Shown here: positions 8,584-17,291 of the stretch, one piece after another
Position numbering within the stretch: position 1 is the first letter of the stretch
How the letters are laid out: each line of letters opens with the position of its first letter
The notes under the pieces: model-generated
What the model was told of the DNA's origin: nothing
Databases searched by the model: none
The model's input: the letters and a program-made list of their open reading frames with translations, nothing else
Origin: Pedobacter jeongneungensis
Lineage (GTDB): Bacteria; Bacteroidota; Bacteroidia; Sphingobacteriales; Sphingobacteriaceae
Length of the DNA: 64,000 nt
Direction: 5' to 3'
Assembly: GCF_000633455.1 (NCBI RefSeq)
Contig: NZ_AYMG01000013.1
Coordinates: 124,001 to 188,000, forward strand
Translations under genes and position numbers: made by a program

Positions 8584-9579
8584 TTAGCGTGTAATTAATT
8601 TTTTAAATCCTGTAGTTAGCGTATCGGCTACTTTGCCATCTTTTTGATGATATACAAAATAAGCCTCGAGGTTTTTCCGGCTTTCTACAAAGGCTATGGC
8701 ATCTTTAAGGTGCATGGCCATTAAGGCATTATCGTAGCCATCGGCAGTAATGGCATCATTAGCATAAACCGTAACGCTGATCATCTCATTGTCTAAAGGA
8801 TAACCGGTTTTAGGATCAATCAGGTGCGAAATTTTCTTCTTTCCGCTTTGATGGAATTTGCGGTAGTTGCCCGAAGTGGTAATGGCTCCGGAATTAATTG
8901 CGGCAATATGTCTGATTATGGGCGTTCCGTCTTTATCCGGACCCTCGATACCAATTTTCATGGTTTCGCCATTGGGTTTGGGTCCAGATATCCTGATTTC
9001 GCCACCCAGTTCGGCTACATATTGTTTAATTCCTTTTTGTTCAAGATAAGCTGCAATTAAATCGACGCTGTAACCTTGTGCAATGCCATTTAAATCGATG
9101 TGTACGCATGGTTTTGATTTGATGAGCCATCCATCTTTTAACTTCAGGTTTTTCATGCCCACGCAGCTGAGGATCGATTTGATGGTAGCCGGATCGGGTT
9201 CTGATTTAGCCTCTTTTGGGCCAAATCCCCAGGCCTGAACCAAAGGTGCTACGGTGATGTCGAAAATGCCTTTCGTATCTGCATTGATCTCAAAACTTCT
9301 TTTGAGCACATCGTTCATAAAACGATCGGTTTTGATTTCCTTTTCGGCGGCGTTAAACTGATTTATCAATGTTCCCTTTTTGTAAAGCGACATCGATAAA
9401 TCAATTTCATTTAATAAACTGTCTATGCCCTGTTTGGTTACCAAACTATCGGTGGCATAATACATTATAGCGTAATCGGTCCCCTGTGCATAACCGTTAA
9501 TTTTGTATTGCCGGATTTCTTTTTTCAAAGAAAAAGCCAAAATCGGCGGTAGCAGTAGCAACAAAAATCTATAACGCAT
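8584..9579 (-). CDS. apbE: FAD:protein FMN transferase
   Basis: A 331-residue ApbE-family protein. It transfers FMN from FAD onto Thr/Ser of target proteins outside the cytoplasm, using Mg2+. An N-terminal hydrophobic signal or anchor (residues 3-17) is present. Family motifs are easy to see: DLNGIAQGYSVD (about 168-179), AELGGEIRISG, AITTSGNYRKF, HLIDPKTGYPLDNE and the Mg2+-binding ITADGYDNALM near residues 276-286. It lies between the isomerase-like gene (20 bp) and the Gfo/Idh/MocA gene (9 bp). No protein in this window carries an obvious DxxSGAT-type flavinylation site, so its target is elsewhere or not recognised. Confidence 0.92.
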   Translation of the reverse strand: MRYRFLLLLLPPILAFSLKKEIRQYKINGYAQGTDYAIMYYATDSLVTKQGIDSLLNEIDLSMSLYKKGTLINQFNAAEKEIKTDRFMNDVLKRSFEINADTKGIFDITVAPLVQAWGFGPKEAKSEPDPATIKSILSCVGMKNLKLKDGWLIKSKPCVHIDLNGIAQGYSVDLIAAYLEQKGIKQYVAELGGEIRISGPKPNGETMKIGIEGPDKDGTPIIRHIAAINSGAITTSGNYRKFHQSGKKKISHLIDPKTGYPLDNEMISVTVYANDAITADGYDNALMAMHLKDAIAFVESRKNLEAYFVYHQKDGKVADTLTTGFKKLITR

Positions 9580-9588
9580 CTTAAATAG

Positions 9589-10908
9589 TTAAAGCACTTT
9601 TGCCTGTCCTGGCATAGCGATAGGGTATAAGCCATTCGCATCGGGCATTAGGCGTGGATTGGCATCCCATGCAAAACGCTCTGGCAATAAACTGTTGTTA
9701 GCGGCCAATGCTTCATCCCATTTAATGGTTTGACCAGAGTAGGTAGCATAACGGCCAATAATGGCAGAGAATGTGCTGGTTGCAGCGTAGTCTACGTTAC
9801 TAAATTTATATTCTCCTTTTGAAACCGCATCGAACAGCTCATCGTGTTCGGTTTGGTAAGGATTTGCGTTTCCTTTGGTATTGTGGTTATAAAGTTCTTT
9901 GCCTTTATAATCTTTCATAATGGCCTGGTTACTTCCTGAAAGATAAATTTTACCTTTTGTACCTTGAAAAGATTCATCTACACGGTTGCTGATGCCTTCA
10001 AAATGCCTGCACTGGCTGTTAATTACCGCACCATCGGCATAAGTTAATTCGATAGAGTGGTTATCGTAAATTTCGCCATAATCTTTACCGGTTCTCCAGG
10101 CACGGCTTCCTGTTCCCTGTACTGAAACCGGGTGTGCATTTTTGATCCAGTTGGCAATATCGATATTGTGTACGTGCTGCTCTACAATGTGATCGCCGCA
10201 TAACCAGTTAAAATAATACCAGTTTCTCATTTGGTATTCCATTTCGGTTTGGTTTGCTTTGCGTGGACGAACCCAAACGCCACCGCTGTTCCAATATACC
10301 TGGCCCGACATAATGTCGCCAATGGCACCATCGTTAATGCGTTTCATCGACTCGCGGTAATTGGTCTGGTAACGTCTTTGTAAACCCACTACCACGTTTA
10401 ATTTTTTCTTTTTGGCTTCTTCGGCAGCGGCCAGCACCTTTCTAATCCCCGGAGCATCAACAGCAACAGGTTTTTCCATAAAAATCTGTTTATTTTGTTT
10501 TACCGCTTCTTCGAAATGGATAGGACGGAAGCCCGGAGGAGTGGTTAACAGCACTACATCAGCCAATGGAATGGCTTTTAAGTAAGCATCAAAACCTACA
10601 AACTGACGCTCTTTAGGAACATCTATTTTTGCGCCAAATTTAGAGCTTAAAGATTGGTAACTGCTATCCAAACGATCCTGAAAAGCATCGGCCATAGCCA
10701 CCAGTTTAATATTGAATTTGGTGCTTAAGGCCTGGAAAGCTGCTCCTGTACCACGGTCGCCACAGCCGATTAAAGCTATTTTAATAGTATCTGAGCCTGA
10801 TGCGTAAGCTCCTGCCAATGGAATGCTGCTTAACATGGCACCACCCGCAAGCATGGCAGTTGCCTTTAAAAAATCGCGACGATCTTGTTGGTTAATTGGT
10901 TTTTTCAT
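9589..10908 (-). CDS. Tat-exported Gfo/Idh/MocA family oxidoreductase
   Basis: A 439-residue NAD(P)-dependent sugar dehydrogenase-like protein. The leader has a twin-arginine motif (DRRDFLKA, residues 9-16), so it is probably exported folded with its cofactor. The Rossmann motif is IALIGCGDRGTGAA (about 45-58). EKPVAVD supplies the family Lys that contacts substrate and cofactor, and CGDHIVEQHVHNIDIANW supplies conserved His residues of the C-terminal domain. Related periplasmic enzymes oxidise sugar hydroxyls, or act through a tightly bound cofactor on glycosides. It sits in the operon with the isomerase-like barrel and ApbE, which fits exported sugar metabolism. Confidence 0.87.
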   Translation of the reverse strand: MKKPINQQDRRDFLKATAMLAGGAMLSSIPLAGAYASGSDTIKIALIGCGDRGTGAAFQALSTKFNIKLVAMADAFQDRLDSSYQSLSSKFGAKIDVPKERQFVGFDAYLKAIPLADVVLLTTPPGFRPIHFEEAVKQNKQIFMEKPVAVDAPGIRKVLAAAEEAKKKKLNVVVGLQRRYQTNYRESMKRINDGAIGDIMSGQVYWNSGGVWVRPRKANQTEMEYQMRNWYYFNWLCGDHIVEQHVHNIDIANWIKNAHPVSVQGTGSRAWRTGKDYGEIYDNHSIELTYADGAVINSQCRHFEGISNRVDESFQGTKGKIYLSGSNQAIMKDYKGKELYNHNTKGNANPYQTEHDELFDAVSKGEYKFSNVDYAATSTFSAIIGRYATYSGQTIKWDEALAANNSLLPERFAWDANPRLMPDANGLYPIAMPGQAKVL

Positions 10909-10941
10909 GTGTTTAGTTTTTATTTTGGTTAGATAGGGTTT

Positions 10942-11907
10942 TTAAAAGTCTTTTATAGGTTGTTTGTTGTAGTAAGCATCGATTTCTTCTTTTGATGGTG
11001 TTTTAGCTGGTCGTACTAAACGCATGCCTACAAATGGTGCTTCAGGGAACCACCAATTACTTTTCGGAATCTGTGGGTCCAATTGTTTCCATGATGGATC
11101 GGAAGCCAATCTAACCGTTGAGGTTAAATTGCCGGGTATTTCATCATAAGAGCCACCACGCACAGCATTTGGATAAAGTTTTTCGGGTTGGGCTATCGGA
11201 TTTTCGCTGATTTTATCTTTGCCCTGGTTATAAAAATCGGCCAGGTATTGGTCGTAAGTCCATTCACTAACATTTCCGTGCATATCGAACAAGCCCCAGG
11301 CATTTGGTTTTTTTAGCCCTACCTGATGGGTTTTATTGTTGCTGTTGTCTTTATACCAGGCATAATCGCCCAGTTTAGACACGTCGTTGCCAAAAGAATA
11401 ATTGGTTTCTGTACCGGCTTTACAGGCATATTCCCATTCTGCTTCTGTTGGTAAGCGATAAAATACGCCGGTACGCACATACAGCCACTTACAAAACTGT
11501 ATGGCATTATATTGGGTCATGGCTACTGCGGGTTGATGTTCTTTGCCCATGCCAAAGGTCATATCCAGGTAAGGTTTTGTAGGGCGGGTTACGGCATCAA
11601 CTTCAGCAGGGATAGCGCCTTCACTGGCTTTTTTTTCGTAATCGCGGTAAAGGAAAGGTTCGAAAATATCCCAGGTTACTTCATGTTTTCCGATCCAGAA
11701 AGCATCGAGTTTAACTTCATGTACAGGTTGTTCATCAGGTTTGCCTGCTTTACTTCCCATTTTAAATTTACCTGCCGGAATGGCCTGCATATCGAATTTT
11801 AATTTGGTTCCGTTAATGGATTGGGTGTACGAACCGGTTGAGTTTTGTGCAAAAATATGCACACAGGGACTGATGATTAATGCAGCGGCAATTAATTTTT
11901 TAAACAT
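10942..11907 (-). CDS. Secreted SUMF1/FGE-like domain protein
   Basis: A 321-residue exported protein (signal peptide 1-20, ending IFA-Q) made of one formylglycine-generating-enzyme-like (SUMF1) domain. Motifs are PAGKFKMGS, KHEVTWDIFEPF, YRLPTEAEWEYACKAG, MHGNVSEWTYD, AVRGGSYDE and FVGMRLVR. The paired active-site cysteines of true FGE near the C-terminus are not seen, so sulfatase activation is unlikely. Many Bacteroidota use this fold as a structural or carbohydrate-binding module, as in GldJ/GldK-like proteins. It is the first gene of the four-gene operon, 33 bp before the oxidoreductase. Confidence 0.82.
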   Translation of the reverse strand: MFKKLIAAALIISPCVHIFAQNSTGSYTQSINGTKLKFDMQAIPAGKFKMGSKAGKPDEQPVHEVKLDAFWIGKHEVTWDIFEPFLYRDYEKKASEGAIPAEVDAVTRPTKPYLDMTFGMGKEHQPAVAMTQYNAIQFCKWLYVRTGVFYRLPTEAEWEYACKAGTETNYSFGNDVSKLGDYAWYKDNSNNKTHQVGLKKPNAWGLFDMHGNVSEWTYDQYLADFYNQGKDKISENPIAQPEKLYPNAVRGGSYDEIPGNLTSTVRLASDPSWKQLDPQIPKSNWWFPEAPFVGMRLVRPAKTPSKEEIDAYYNKQPIKDF

Positions 11908-12072
11908 AATTATTGGTTAGAAACAATGTTTTCTAAGTATTTATCTGGTCACTTTCTGAAATACTAAAGTAAATAACCACATTTAAAACAAAGAAAATTA
12001 ATGTAACAATAAAGGTAAGTATTGTAACATTAAAAGTCAAGTTGACAATTAATATTGCTTTAAGAAAGATGC

Positions 12073-13350
12073 TTATCTTCTGTCGGTTACCTTATTGCTT
12101 AAATTGGTAAAACCGATTAATGTATCCCAACGGGCACCAGGACGGCGATAATAAACAAAAACCTGATAGCTGTTTTCAGTCTGGAAGAATGTACCTTCGA
12201 AAAACCGGGTTTCCATTACCTTCGTGTCTTTATTAAACCAGGCATATTCATAGTCATAAAGGCCTTGTTTAAGCATCACATTGCCATAAAATTGCTTTCT
12301 GTTTGCGTCGTACAGGAGTTTGTTTTCATTGCTCATGGTGTAATTGTTAAAGCGGCCCACCACGTAAGTATCTCCATTTGTGCTTGGTGCAGGAGCATTT
12401 AAAGTAAACAGCACACCCATGTATTCCGATTCTGTTTTATCATCCCGTCCGTCGGTATTGCGGATAAAGAAGTTTCCGTTTTCATCGTACTGGTTAGCGA
12501 AAGCGCCTGCCGTTCTTGGTGCATCCTGAAAAAGCATGACGTTAACCGATTCGTTATCACGATAAATATCTTTAACGTTATCGGCTTTATACCTTAAACT
12601 GCGGGTATCAAATTTCCTGAATTCATTATCTCCCCAAAAATCGTTGGTGTTAAGGTCGTTATAAACCAGTTGATTTGGTCTTACAAACGATGGCTTTGTA
12701 TTCAGCTGAATGGTATTGGCATTGAAATTCTGCATCACCACAGCTTTTAAATCCTGATAAGGATTTTGGATAGGGAAGGTATGGTTAATCGTGAAATTGA
12801 TTTTCTGCTTGTAATTCCTGTTTTCTACCTGTAGCGAGTTGGTTACTTCTGCTGCCACGGCCACCTGACTATCGAGCACATAAAAGCGCTGTGAAATCAC
12901 AGGTTTATTTTTGTCGCCATCCAGGTATACTTTTAATACATAATTGCCGCCAATTTTAGGTTGAATCTGTGTATTGGGTAAGCTGATTTCGTAATGTGTA
13001 TATTTCCGGGTGGTATTGGATGAATAGCGGTAATTAAGGATGCGGTCGTCATTAAAACTACCTAAATAATCAATGCTTGAAATTTGTGAAGTTTGCCATT
13101 CTGCATTACAATGCTCAATGGTGTACCAGTAATTTTTGGTTCCGGCAAGCAGGTCATCAAAAGAAAAAGTAATGGTTTCTGACGAATTAAGCATAATCAC
13201 CGGGATGCTTTGCTCTTTATTACTATTGTAGCAAAGCACTGTTTTAATATTTGGAAGATAAATCTTATTCTCGTTGGTAAACTTTTGATCGTTTTGCGCA
13301 AAAGTGAATGTAGAGATGAAAAATAAAACCGGAATTAATATTTTCTGCAT
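12073..13350 (-). CDS. Type IX secretion system plug protein (DUF5103)
   Basis: A 425-residue exported beta-rich protein matching the DUF5103/T9SS plug family. In the T9SS of Flavobacterium, the plug subunit closes the SprA translocon when no substrate is passing. The start is the ATG at 13350 (MQKILIPVLFFISTFTFAQ gives a normal signal peptide); the longer frame adds 11 residues with no signal character. The family pattern is 'NENKIYLPNIKTVLCYNS', 'YWYTIEHCNAEWQTS', 'NYRYSSNTTRKYTHYEISLPN' and a C-terminal 'YDYEYAW...FFEGTFFQTENSYQVFVYYR'. A near-consensus TACTTTTA box lies just upstream. The gene stands alone, as is usual for this family. Confidence 0.87.
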   Translation of the reverse strand: MQKILIPVLFFISTFTFAQNDQKFTNENKIYLPNIKTVLCYNSNKEQSIPVIMLNSSETITFSFDDLLAGTKNYWYTIEHCNAEWQTSQISSIDYLGSFNDDRILNYRYSSNTTRKYTHYEISLPNTQIQPKIGGNYVLKVYLDGDKNKPVISQRFYVLDSQVAVAAEVTNSLQVENRNYKQKINFTINHTFPIQNPYQDLKAVVMQNFNANTIQLNTKPSFVRPNQLVYNDLNTNDFWGDNEFRKFDTRSLRYKADNVKDIYRDNESVNVMLFQDAPRTAGAFANQYDENGNFFIRNTDGRDDKTESEYMGVLFTLNAPAPSTNGDTYVVGRFNNYTMSNENKLLYDANRKQFYGNVMLKQGLYDYEYAWFNKDTKVMETRFFEGTFFQTENSYQVFVYYRRPGARWDTLIGFTNLSNKVTDRR

Positions 13351-13536
13351 GGTTAAAAGTAAAGTTTTATTGGGAAGTGGCAAAGTCTGTTATTAAGTTT
13401 AGCCTCGGATGCGCGGGTTAACACGGAGAATTTTCGGCGTATCGTCATCCTGACCGTAGCGGAGGGATCTGTCTATGAAGGAAATAATTTCCAATAATGC
13501 AGTGATTTTTTCTGCTCACCGGAACCTTGAATACGC

Positions 13537-13600
13537 TGTCATGCTGAGGCACGAAGCATCTGCAACCTATGAAACAGATGCTTCGTGCCTCAGCATGACA
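13537..13600. repeat. 26-bp perfect inverted repeat (palindromic element)
   Basis: The left arm is 13537-13562, the loop 13563-13574 and the right arm 13575-13600. All 26 arm positions pair. The arms begin TGTCATGCTGAGGCACG. It lies in the 366-bp gap between the plug gene and the ABC-F gene, beside a related single-arm element (GTCATCCTGA..., about 13445-13475). It belongs to the same loose family as the GTCATTCTGAGC elements elsewhere in the window. Confidence 0.85.
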
Positions 13601-13666
13601 TAACCAAATATTAATCTCCGTGTTAATCTTTGTCTCCGTTGCAAAAAAAAAATATGGCAAAACAAA

Positions 13667-13698
13667 AAAGCCGTCCCGATGTAAATCGGGACGGCTTT
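13667..13698. terminator. Strong terminator hairpin after the ABC-F gene
   Basis: A 14-bp perfect stem (AAAGCCGTCCCGAT) with a GTAA loop; the T-rich tract on the minus strand follows the stem. It ends the ABC-F transcript, whose stop is at 13717. The A/T tracts on both sides would also allow it to act from the other side. Confidence 0.85.
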
Positions 13699-13716
13699 AT
13701 ATCTATATTACTTAAG

Positions 13717-15624
13717 TTAACCTTCCAGCTCCATAATTTCAGCAGCCAGCGTTTCCCATTTAGTCTGATTGTTGTCCAAATCGGCTTTAGTTGCTAAATA
13801 ACGTTTGTTGGTTTCAGCCAGTTTATCTGCTTTGCCATAAACATTCTCATCAGCCAGTTCTGCTTCAATGTTTTTAACATTTTGCTCCAGCTCAGCAATC
13901 AGTTTTTCTGTTTTTTGTAGCTCGTCATTCAGCTTTTTTAACTGATTAACGGTATTTGGTGTTGCAGGTTTTGGTGCTTCCTTTTGTTTTTCTGGCATTT
14001 TAACCGGAATAGGTTTAGCCACAGGAATGATGCGTTTGCTGTTCCACTCTTCATACTCGGCGTAAGTACCAGGATATTGTTTGATTTTTTCGCCTTCAAT
14101 AAACCAGATTTTGTTGGCCACATTATCAAGGAAATACCTGTCGTGTGATACGGCAATAAAAGTACCTTCAAACTGCTGTAAAGCCTGTATCAGGATATTA
14201 ACCGATTGGATATCCAGGTGATTGGTCGGCTCATCCAGAATCAGGAAGTTCGAATCTGTGGTTAATGATTTTGCCAGCGCCACACGTGATTTCTCACCTC
14301 CTGAAAGCACTTTGATTTTTTTGAAAACATCATCACCTGTAAACAGGAAACAACCTAAAATACTACGTAATTCGGTATCAGTATGTTTGGGTGCAAAAGC
14401 CTGTAACTCCTCTAAAATAGAGTTTTCAAGGTGTAGCGATTCTAACTGGTGCTGTGCAAAGAAAGTGGTGGTAACATTATGCCCCGTTTCACAAAAACCC
14501 TCAAATTTTTCGGCACCTGCAATCATCCTCAACAAGGTAGATTTACCTTTACCGTTTGCTCCGATCAAGGCAATTTTATCACCTTTTTCGATTACTCCTT
14601 CTGCATCATCTAAAATGTGCACATTCGGATAGCTCTTGTTGGCGTGCTCAATGCGTACCACGTGCCTGCCTGATGGCTTAGAGAATTTAAATGCAAAGTT
14701 TACCGTTGGGTTATCGTCATCCACGTCATCAATGCGCTCCATTTTATCTAAAGCTTTCATACGCGATTGCGCCATTTTTGCCTTAGAAGCTTTGGCCTTG
14801 AAACGCTCGATTAAACGCTCTTCCTGTTTGATTTTAGCCTGTTGATTTTTAAACTCGCCTTTCTGGATTTCTCCACGTAAAGCTTTTTCTTCTACATAAA
14901 AACTATAGTTACCGGCATAAACAGTCAGTTTGCCTTTGCGCGATTCGACTGTACGGTTTACAATTTTATCTAAGAAATACCTGTCGTGAGATACAATTAC
15001 TATCGCTCCTTCAAAACCCATTAAATAGTTTTCCAGCCATTTAATGGAAGGTAAATCCATGTGGTTGGTAGGCTCATCCAGTAAAAGGATATCAGGAGTT
15101 TGCAATAAGATTTTGGCCAGCATTACACGCATACGCCAACCTCCGGAGAAGGTATTTAACGGACGTAACTGATCAGCCGTACTAAAACCTAAACCAGCCA
15201 GGATTTCGTTTGCCCTATATTCAATATTATAACCGTCTAAAGCTTCAAATTCCTGTTGTTTATCACTCAGTTTAAATAAAACCTCTTCACTATAATCGGT
15301 TTCGATTTTTTTTAGCAGTTCTTCAATTTCATCGTGCAACTGGTTTTGGCGCTCAAAAGCCTCCATGGCCACATGCAAAATGCTATGGTGTGATTCATAA
15401 GAGAGTAAATCCTGGTTTAAGTAACCTATTTTCAAGTCTTTCGACATCGAAACGGTACCCGAAGTCGGAGCATATTCGCCTACAATTATTTTTAAAAGTG
15501 TTGATTTTCCTGTTCCGTTGGCACCGATCAAACCTGCTCTATCGCCAGGTTTAATATGCCAGTTCGCATCATCGTACAAGGCCCTTGAGCCAATCAGGAA
15601 TGTTAAATTATTTATTGAAATCAT
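13717..15624 (-). CDS. ABC-F family ATPase
   Basis: A 635-residue protein with two fused ABC ATPase domains and no membrane segment, typical of ABC-F translation factors (Uup/YheS/EttA group). Walker A is GANGTGKST in the first half and GANGKGKST in the second. Signatures are FSGGWRMRV and LSGGEKSRVALAK, Walker B is LLLDEPTNH and LILDEPTNH, and a Lys/Arg-rich linker lies between the domains. The C-terminal coiled coil (about 560-630, VNQLKKLNDELQKTEKLIAEL) is that of Uup-type members. The start at 15624 is chosen because the longer frame adds a non-family leader and TACTTTTG lies at 15633-15640. It acts on ribosomes or DNA ends, not in transport. Confidence 0.92.
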   Translation of the reverse strand: MISINNLTFLIGSRALYDDANWHIKPGDRAGLIGANGTGKSTLLKIIVGEYAPTSGTVSMSKDLKIGYLNQDLLSYESHHSILHVAMEAFERQNQLHDEIEELLKKIETDYSEEVLFKLSDKQQEFEALDGYNIEYRANEILAGLGFSTADQLRPLNTFSGGWRMRVMLAKILLQTPDILLLDEPTNHMDLPSIKWLENYLMGFEGAIVIVSHDRYFLDKIVNRTVESRKGKLTVYAGNYSFYVEEKALRGEIQKGEFKNQQAKIKQEERLIERFKAKASKAKMAQSRMKALDKMERIDDVDDDNPTVNFAFKFSKPSGRHVVRIEHANKSYPNVHILDDAEGVIEKGDKIALIGANGKGKSTLLRMIAGAEKFEGFCETGHNVTTTFFAQHQLESLHLENSILEELQAFAPKHTDTELRSILGCFLFTGDDVFKKIKVLSGGEKSRVALAKSLTTDSNFLILDEPTNHLDIQSVNILIQALQQFEGTFIAVSHDRYFLDNVANKIWFIEGEKIKQYPGTYAEYEEWNSKRIIPVAKPIPVKMPEKQKEAPKPATPNTVNQLKKLNDELQKTEKLIAELEQNVKNIEAELADENVYGKADKLAETNKRYLATKADLDNNQTKWETLAAEIMELEG

Positions 15625-15632
15625 TTCGGCTG

Positions 15633-15640
15633 CAAAAGTA
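15633..15640 (-). promoter_or_regulatory. Bacteroidota -7 box for the ABC-F gene
   Basis: TACTTTTG on the minus strand, an exact TAnnTTTG match, 8 bp before the ATG at 15624. Confidence 0.5.
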
Positions 15641-15739
15641 CGAAATTTAAAGGCTTTTTTCAGTTGGAAAGTCAAATAGAAAAACCATGTCATTCTGAGC
15701 TCGGTGAAGAATCTGCTGATATGGAATTATAAAATAAAT

Positions 15740-15769
15740 TTTGATTTCAATAAAACCTTCTTACCTTTG
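15740..15769 (+). promoter_or_regulatory. Promoter of the Rrf2 regulator gene
   Basis: A TTTG at 15740-15743 and a TACCTTTG at 15762-15769 (exact TAnnTTTG) are separated by 18 bp, close to the usual Bacteroidota spacing. The regulator's palindrome follows 2 bp later, covering the expected transcription start. Confidence 0.65.
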
Positions 15770-15771
15770 TA

Positions 15772-15792
15772 CTGTAATAAAAATAATTACAG
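15772..15792. promoter_or_regulatory. Probable Rrf2 operator (autoregulatory)
   Basis: A perfect palindrome CTGTAAT-N7-ATTACAG lies between the -7 box and the Rrf2 ATG at 15794. A near-identical copy lies before the next gene (16221-16240). Placement over the transcription start suggests autorepression. Confidence 0.65.
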
Positions 15793-15793
15793 A

Positions 15794-16204
15794 ATGAGCA
15801 GCAGCCGGTTTCCCATTTCCTTAAACATTTTAACCTTATTAAATGAGGCGAAAGGAAGCGTTGTGAGTTCTGAATATTTGGCAGGAAGTATTAATATTAA
15901 TCCTGTTTTAGTGCGTAAAGAAATCATGAATTTACGTAAACATGGTTTCGTTGATAGTAAAGAAGGGAAGGGCGGGGGATCATTTCTGGCTAAGCGTGCA
16001 GCTGATATTAATTTGGGTGATGTTTATAGGGCCGTTAGAAACAGCAATGTTTTGGGCCAGAGTAAAAATGAACCAAACCCGAAATGCCCGATTGGAAGAC
16101 AGATCAACCAGCATTTAGATTCACTTTATAGTGATGCAGAAAATGCATTAATTGATAATTTATCAAAACAGACATTGGCAGATTTTGCATCAAAATTTGA
16201 ATAA
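15794..16204 (+). CDS. Rrf2 family transcriptional regulator
   Basis: A 136-residue winged-helix regulator starting MSSSRFPISLNILTLLN. The ATG at 15794 is chosen because it follows the promoter and palindrome; the longer frame would read through them. The recognition-helix region is 'SINPVLVRKEIMNLRKHGFV' and the wing is 'EGKGGGSFLAKRA'. Only one Cys is present (PKCPIG), so it lacks the three-Cys Fe-S site of IscR/NsrR and resembles YwnA/CymR-like members. It probably controls itself and the oxidoreductase at 16277. The same pairing of an Rrf2 gene with an NAD(P)-binding oxidoreductase is known in Bacillus (ywnA-ywnB). Confidence 0.87.
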   Translation: MSSSRFPISLNILTLLNEAKGSVVSSEYLAGSININPVLVRKEIMNLRKHGFVDSKEGKGGGSFLAKRAADINLGDVYRAVRNSNVLGQSKNEPNPKCPIGRQINQHLDSLYSDAENALIDNLSKQTLADFASKFE

Positions 16205-16220
16205 AATTTTTTGTTAAAAA

Positions 16221-16240
16221 CTGTAATAAAAATTATTACA
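16221..16240. promoter_or_regulatory. Second copy of the Rrf2 palindrome
   Basis: CTGTAATAAAAATTATTACA differs from the palindrome at 15772-15792 by one internal base and the lack of the final G. It lies 36 bp before the ATG of the oxidoreductase gene, giving that gene its own control site. Confidence 0.6.
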
Positions 16241-16276
16241 ATTTAAAATAGATTTATAAATTAAAAATTGAATAAC

Positions 16277-16927
16277 ATGAAAGTAGCATTAATTGGAGCA
16301 TCAGGCTTTGTAGGTAAAGCCATCTTAAACGAATTGGTAAACCGCGGAAATGAAGTAACCGCCATTGCACGTGATACCGCTAAAATTGAAAACAGTGACG
16401 CAAAAGTAAATAAGGTAGCAGCAGATGTGTTGGATACAGAAAAACTGGCCGATGCTGTAAAAGGTACTGATGCAGTGGTAAGTGCGTTCAATGCCGGTTG
16501 GACTAATCCCAATTTGTACAACGATACTGTACAGGGTGCAGAAGCGATACAGAAAGCCGTAAAATTAGCAGGCGTTAAACGTTATATTTTTATTGGTGGG
16601 GCAGGTACTTTACAGATTGATGGTCACCAAATAGTAGATGGACCAAATTTTCCGGCAGAATATAAACCAGGAGCAACTGCAGTAAGAGATTACTTTAACA
16701 CCTTAAAACAGGAAACCGAATTAGACTGGTTGTTTTTTAGTCCGGCGATTGAAATGCACCAGGGGATTACTACCGGCCGTACAGGGAAATACCGTTTAGG
16801 TAAAACCAGTCCCGTTTTTAACGAAGAAGGCCGTTCTATTTTATCAGTTGAGGATTTAGCTATCGTAATTGCTGATGAACTGGAAAGTAACGCGCACCAC
16901 CGGGAGCAGTTTACGGCAGCGTACTAG
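16277..16927 (+). CDS. NAD(P)-binding oxidoreductase, atypical SDR (YwnB-like)
   Basis: A 216-residue protein with the N-terminal nucleotide-binding motif GASGFVG (residues 7-13) and an atypical SDR/NmrA-like fold ('AVVSAFNAGW', 'YIFIGGAGTL'). The usual SDR Tyr-x3-Lys is not evident, as in the NADPH-binding YwnB/BVR-B group. I start at the ATG at 16277 (MKVALIGASG), not the TTG 9 bp earlier. It is probably regulated by the adjacent Rrf2 protein and may respond to redox or electrophile stress. Substrate unknown. Confidence 0.8.
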   Translation: MKVALIGASGFVGKAILNELVNRGNEVTAIARDTAKIENSDAKVNKVAADVLDTEKLADAVKGTDAVVSAFNAGWTNPNLYNDTVQGAEAIQKAVKLAGVKRYIFIGGAGTLQIDGHQIVDGPNFPAEYKPGATAVRDYFNTLKQETELDWLFFSPAIEMHQGITTGRTGKYRLGKTSPVFNEEGRSILSVEDLAIVIADELESNAHHREQFTAAY

Positions 16928-16942
16928 ATAGGTTTGTTCATT

Positions 16943-17120
16943 GGTTGATGGGCGGGTTGCCTAGGGTTGATGGTCTGATAGTTCATGATTGATGGTTGAA
17001 GGCCGAGTTGACTAGGGTTGATGGTTTGATAGTTCATGGTTGATGGGCGGGTTGCCTAGGGTTGATGGTCTGATAGTTCATGGTTGATGGCCGAGTTGCC
17101 TAGGGTTGATGGTTAATAGT
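16943..17120 (+). repeat. Tandem ~50-bp repeats
   Basis: Three to four imperfect units of GGTTGATGGGCGGGTTGCCT-AGGGTTGATGGTCTGATAGTTCATG follow each other between the oxidoreductase and pyrD. Shorter fragments, some inverted (CATCAACC, AACCATCAACC), continue to about 17250. No gene is seen in this 364-bp gap. Confidence 0.7.
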
Positions 17121-17291
17121 TTTATTGCTCGTAGTCGATAGCACGCTGGGTTATACCTCATGGCTATCAAACCATCGCCCATGAACCATCAACCTAAATT
17201 GGAAGGTAAGAGCTATCAAACCATCAACCAATCAACATTTAACTATTTAACCTTTTTTCCATAATTACCATTAAGTTCTTATCTTCGTGGC

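Noticed and set aside
13445-13660. Small minus-strand open frame of about 71 codons
   Set aside because: It lies across the 26-bp palindrome and repeat DNA and has no recognisable gene features.
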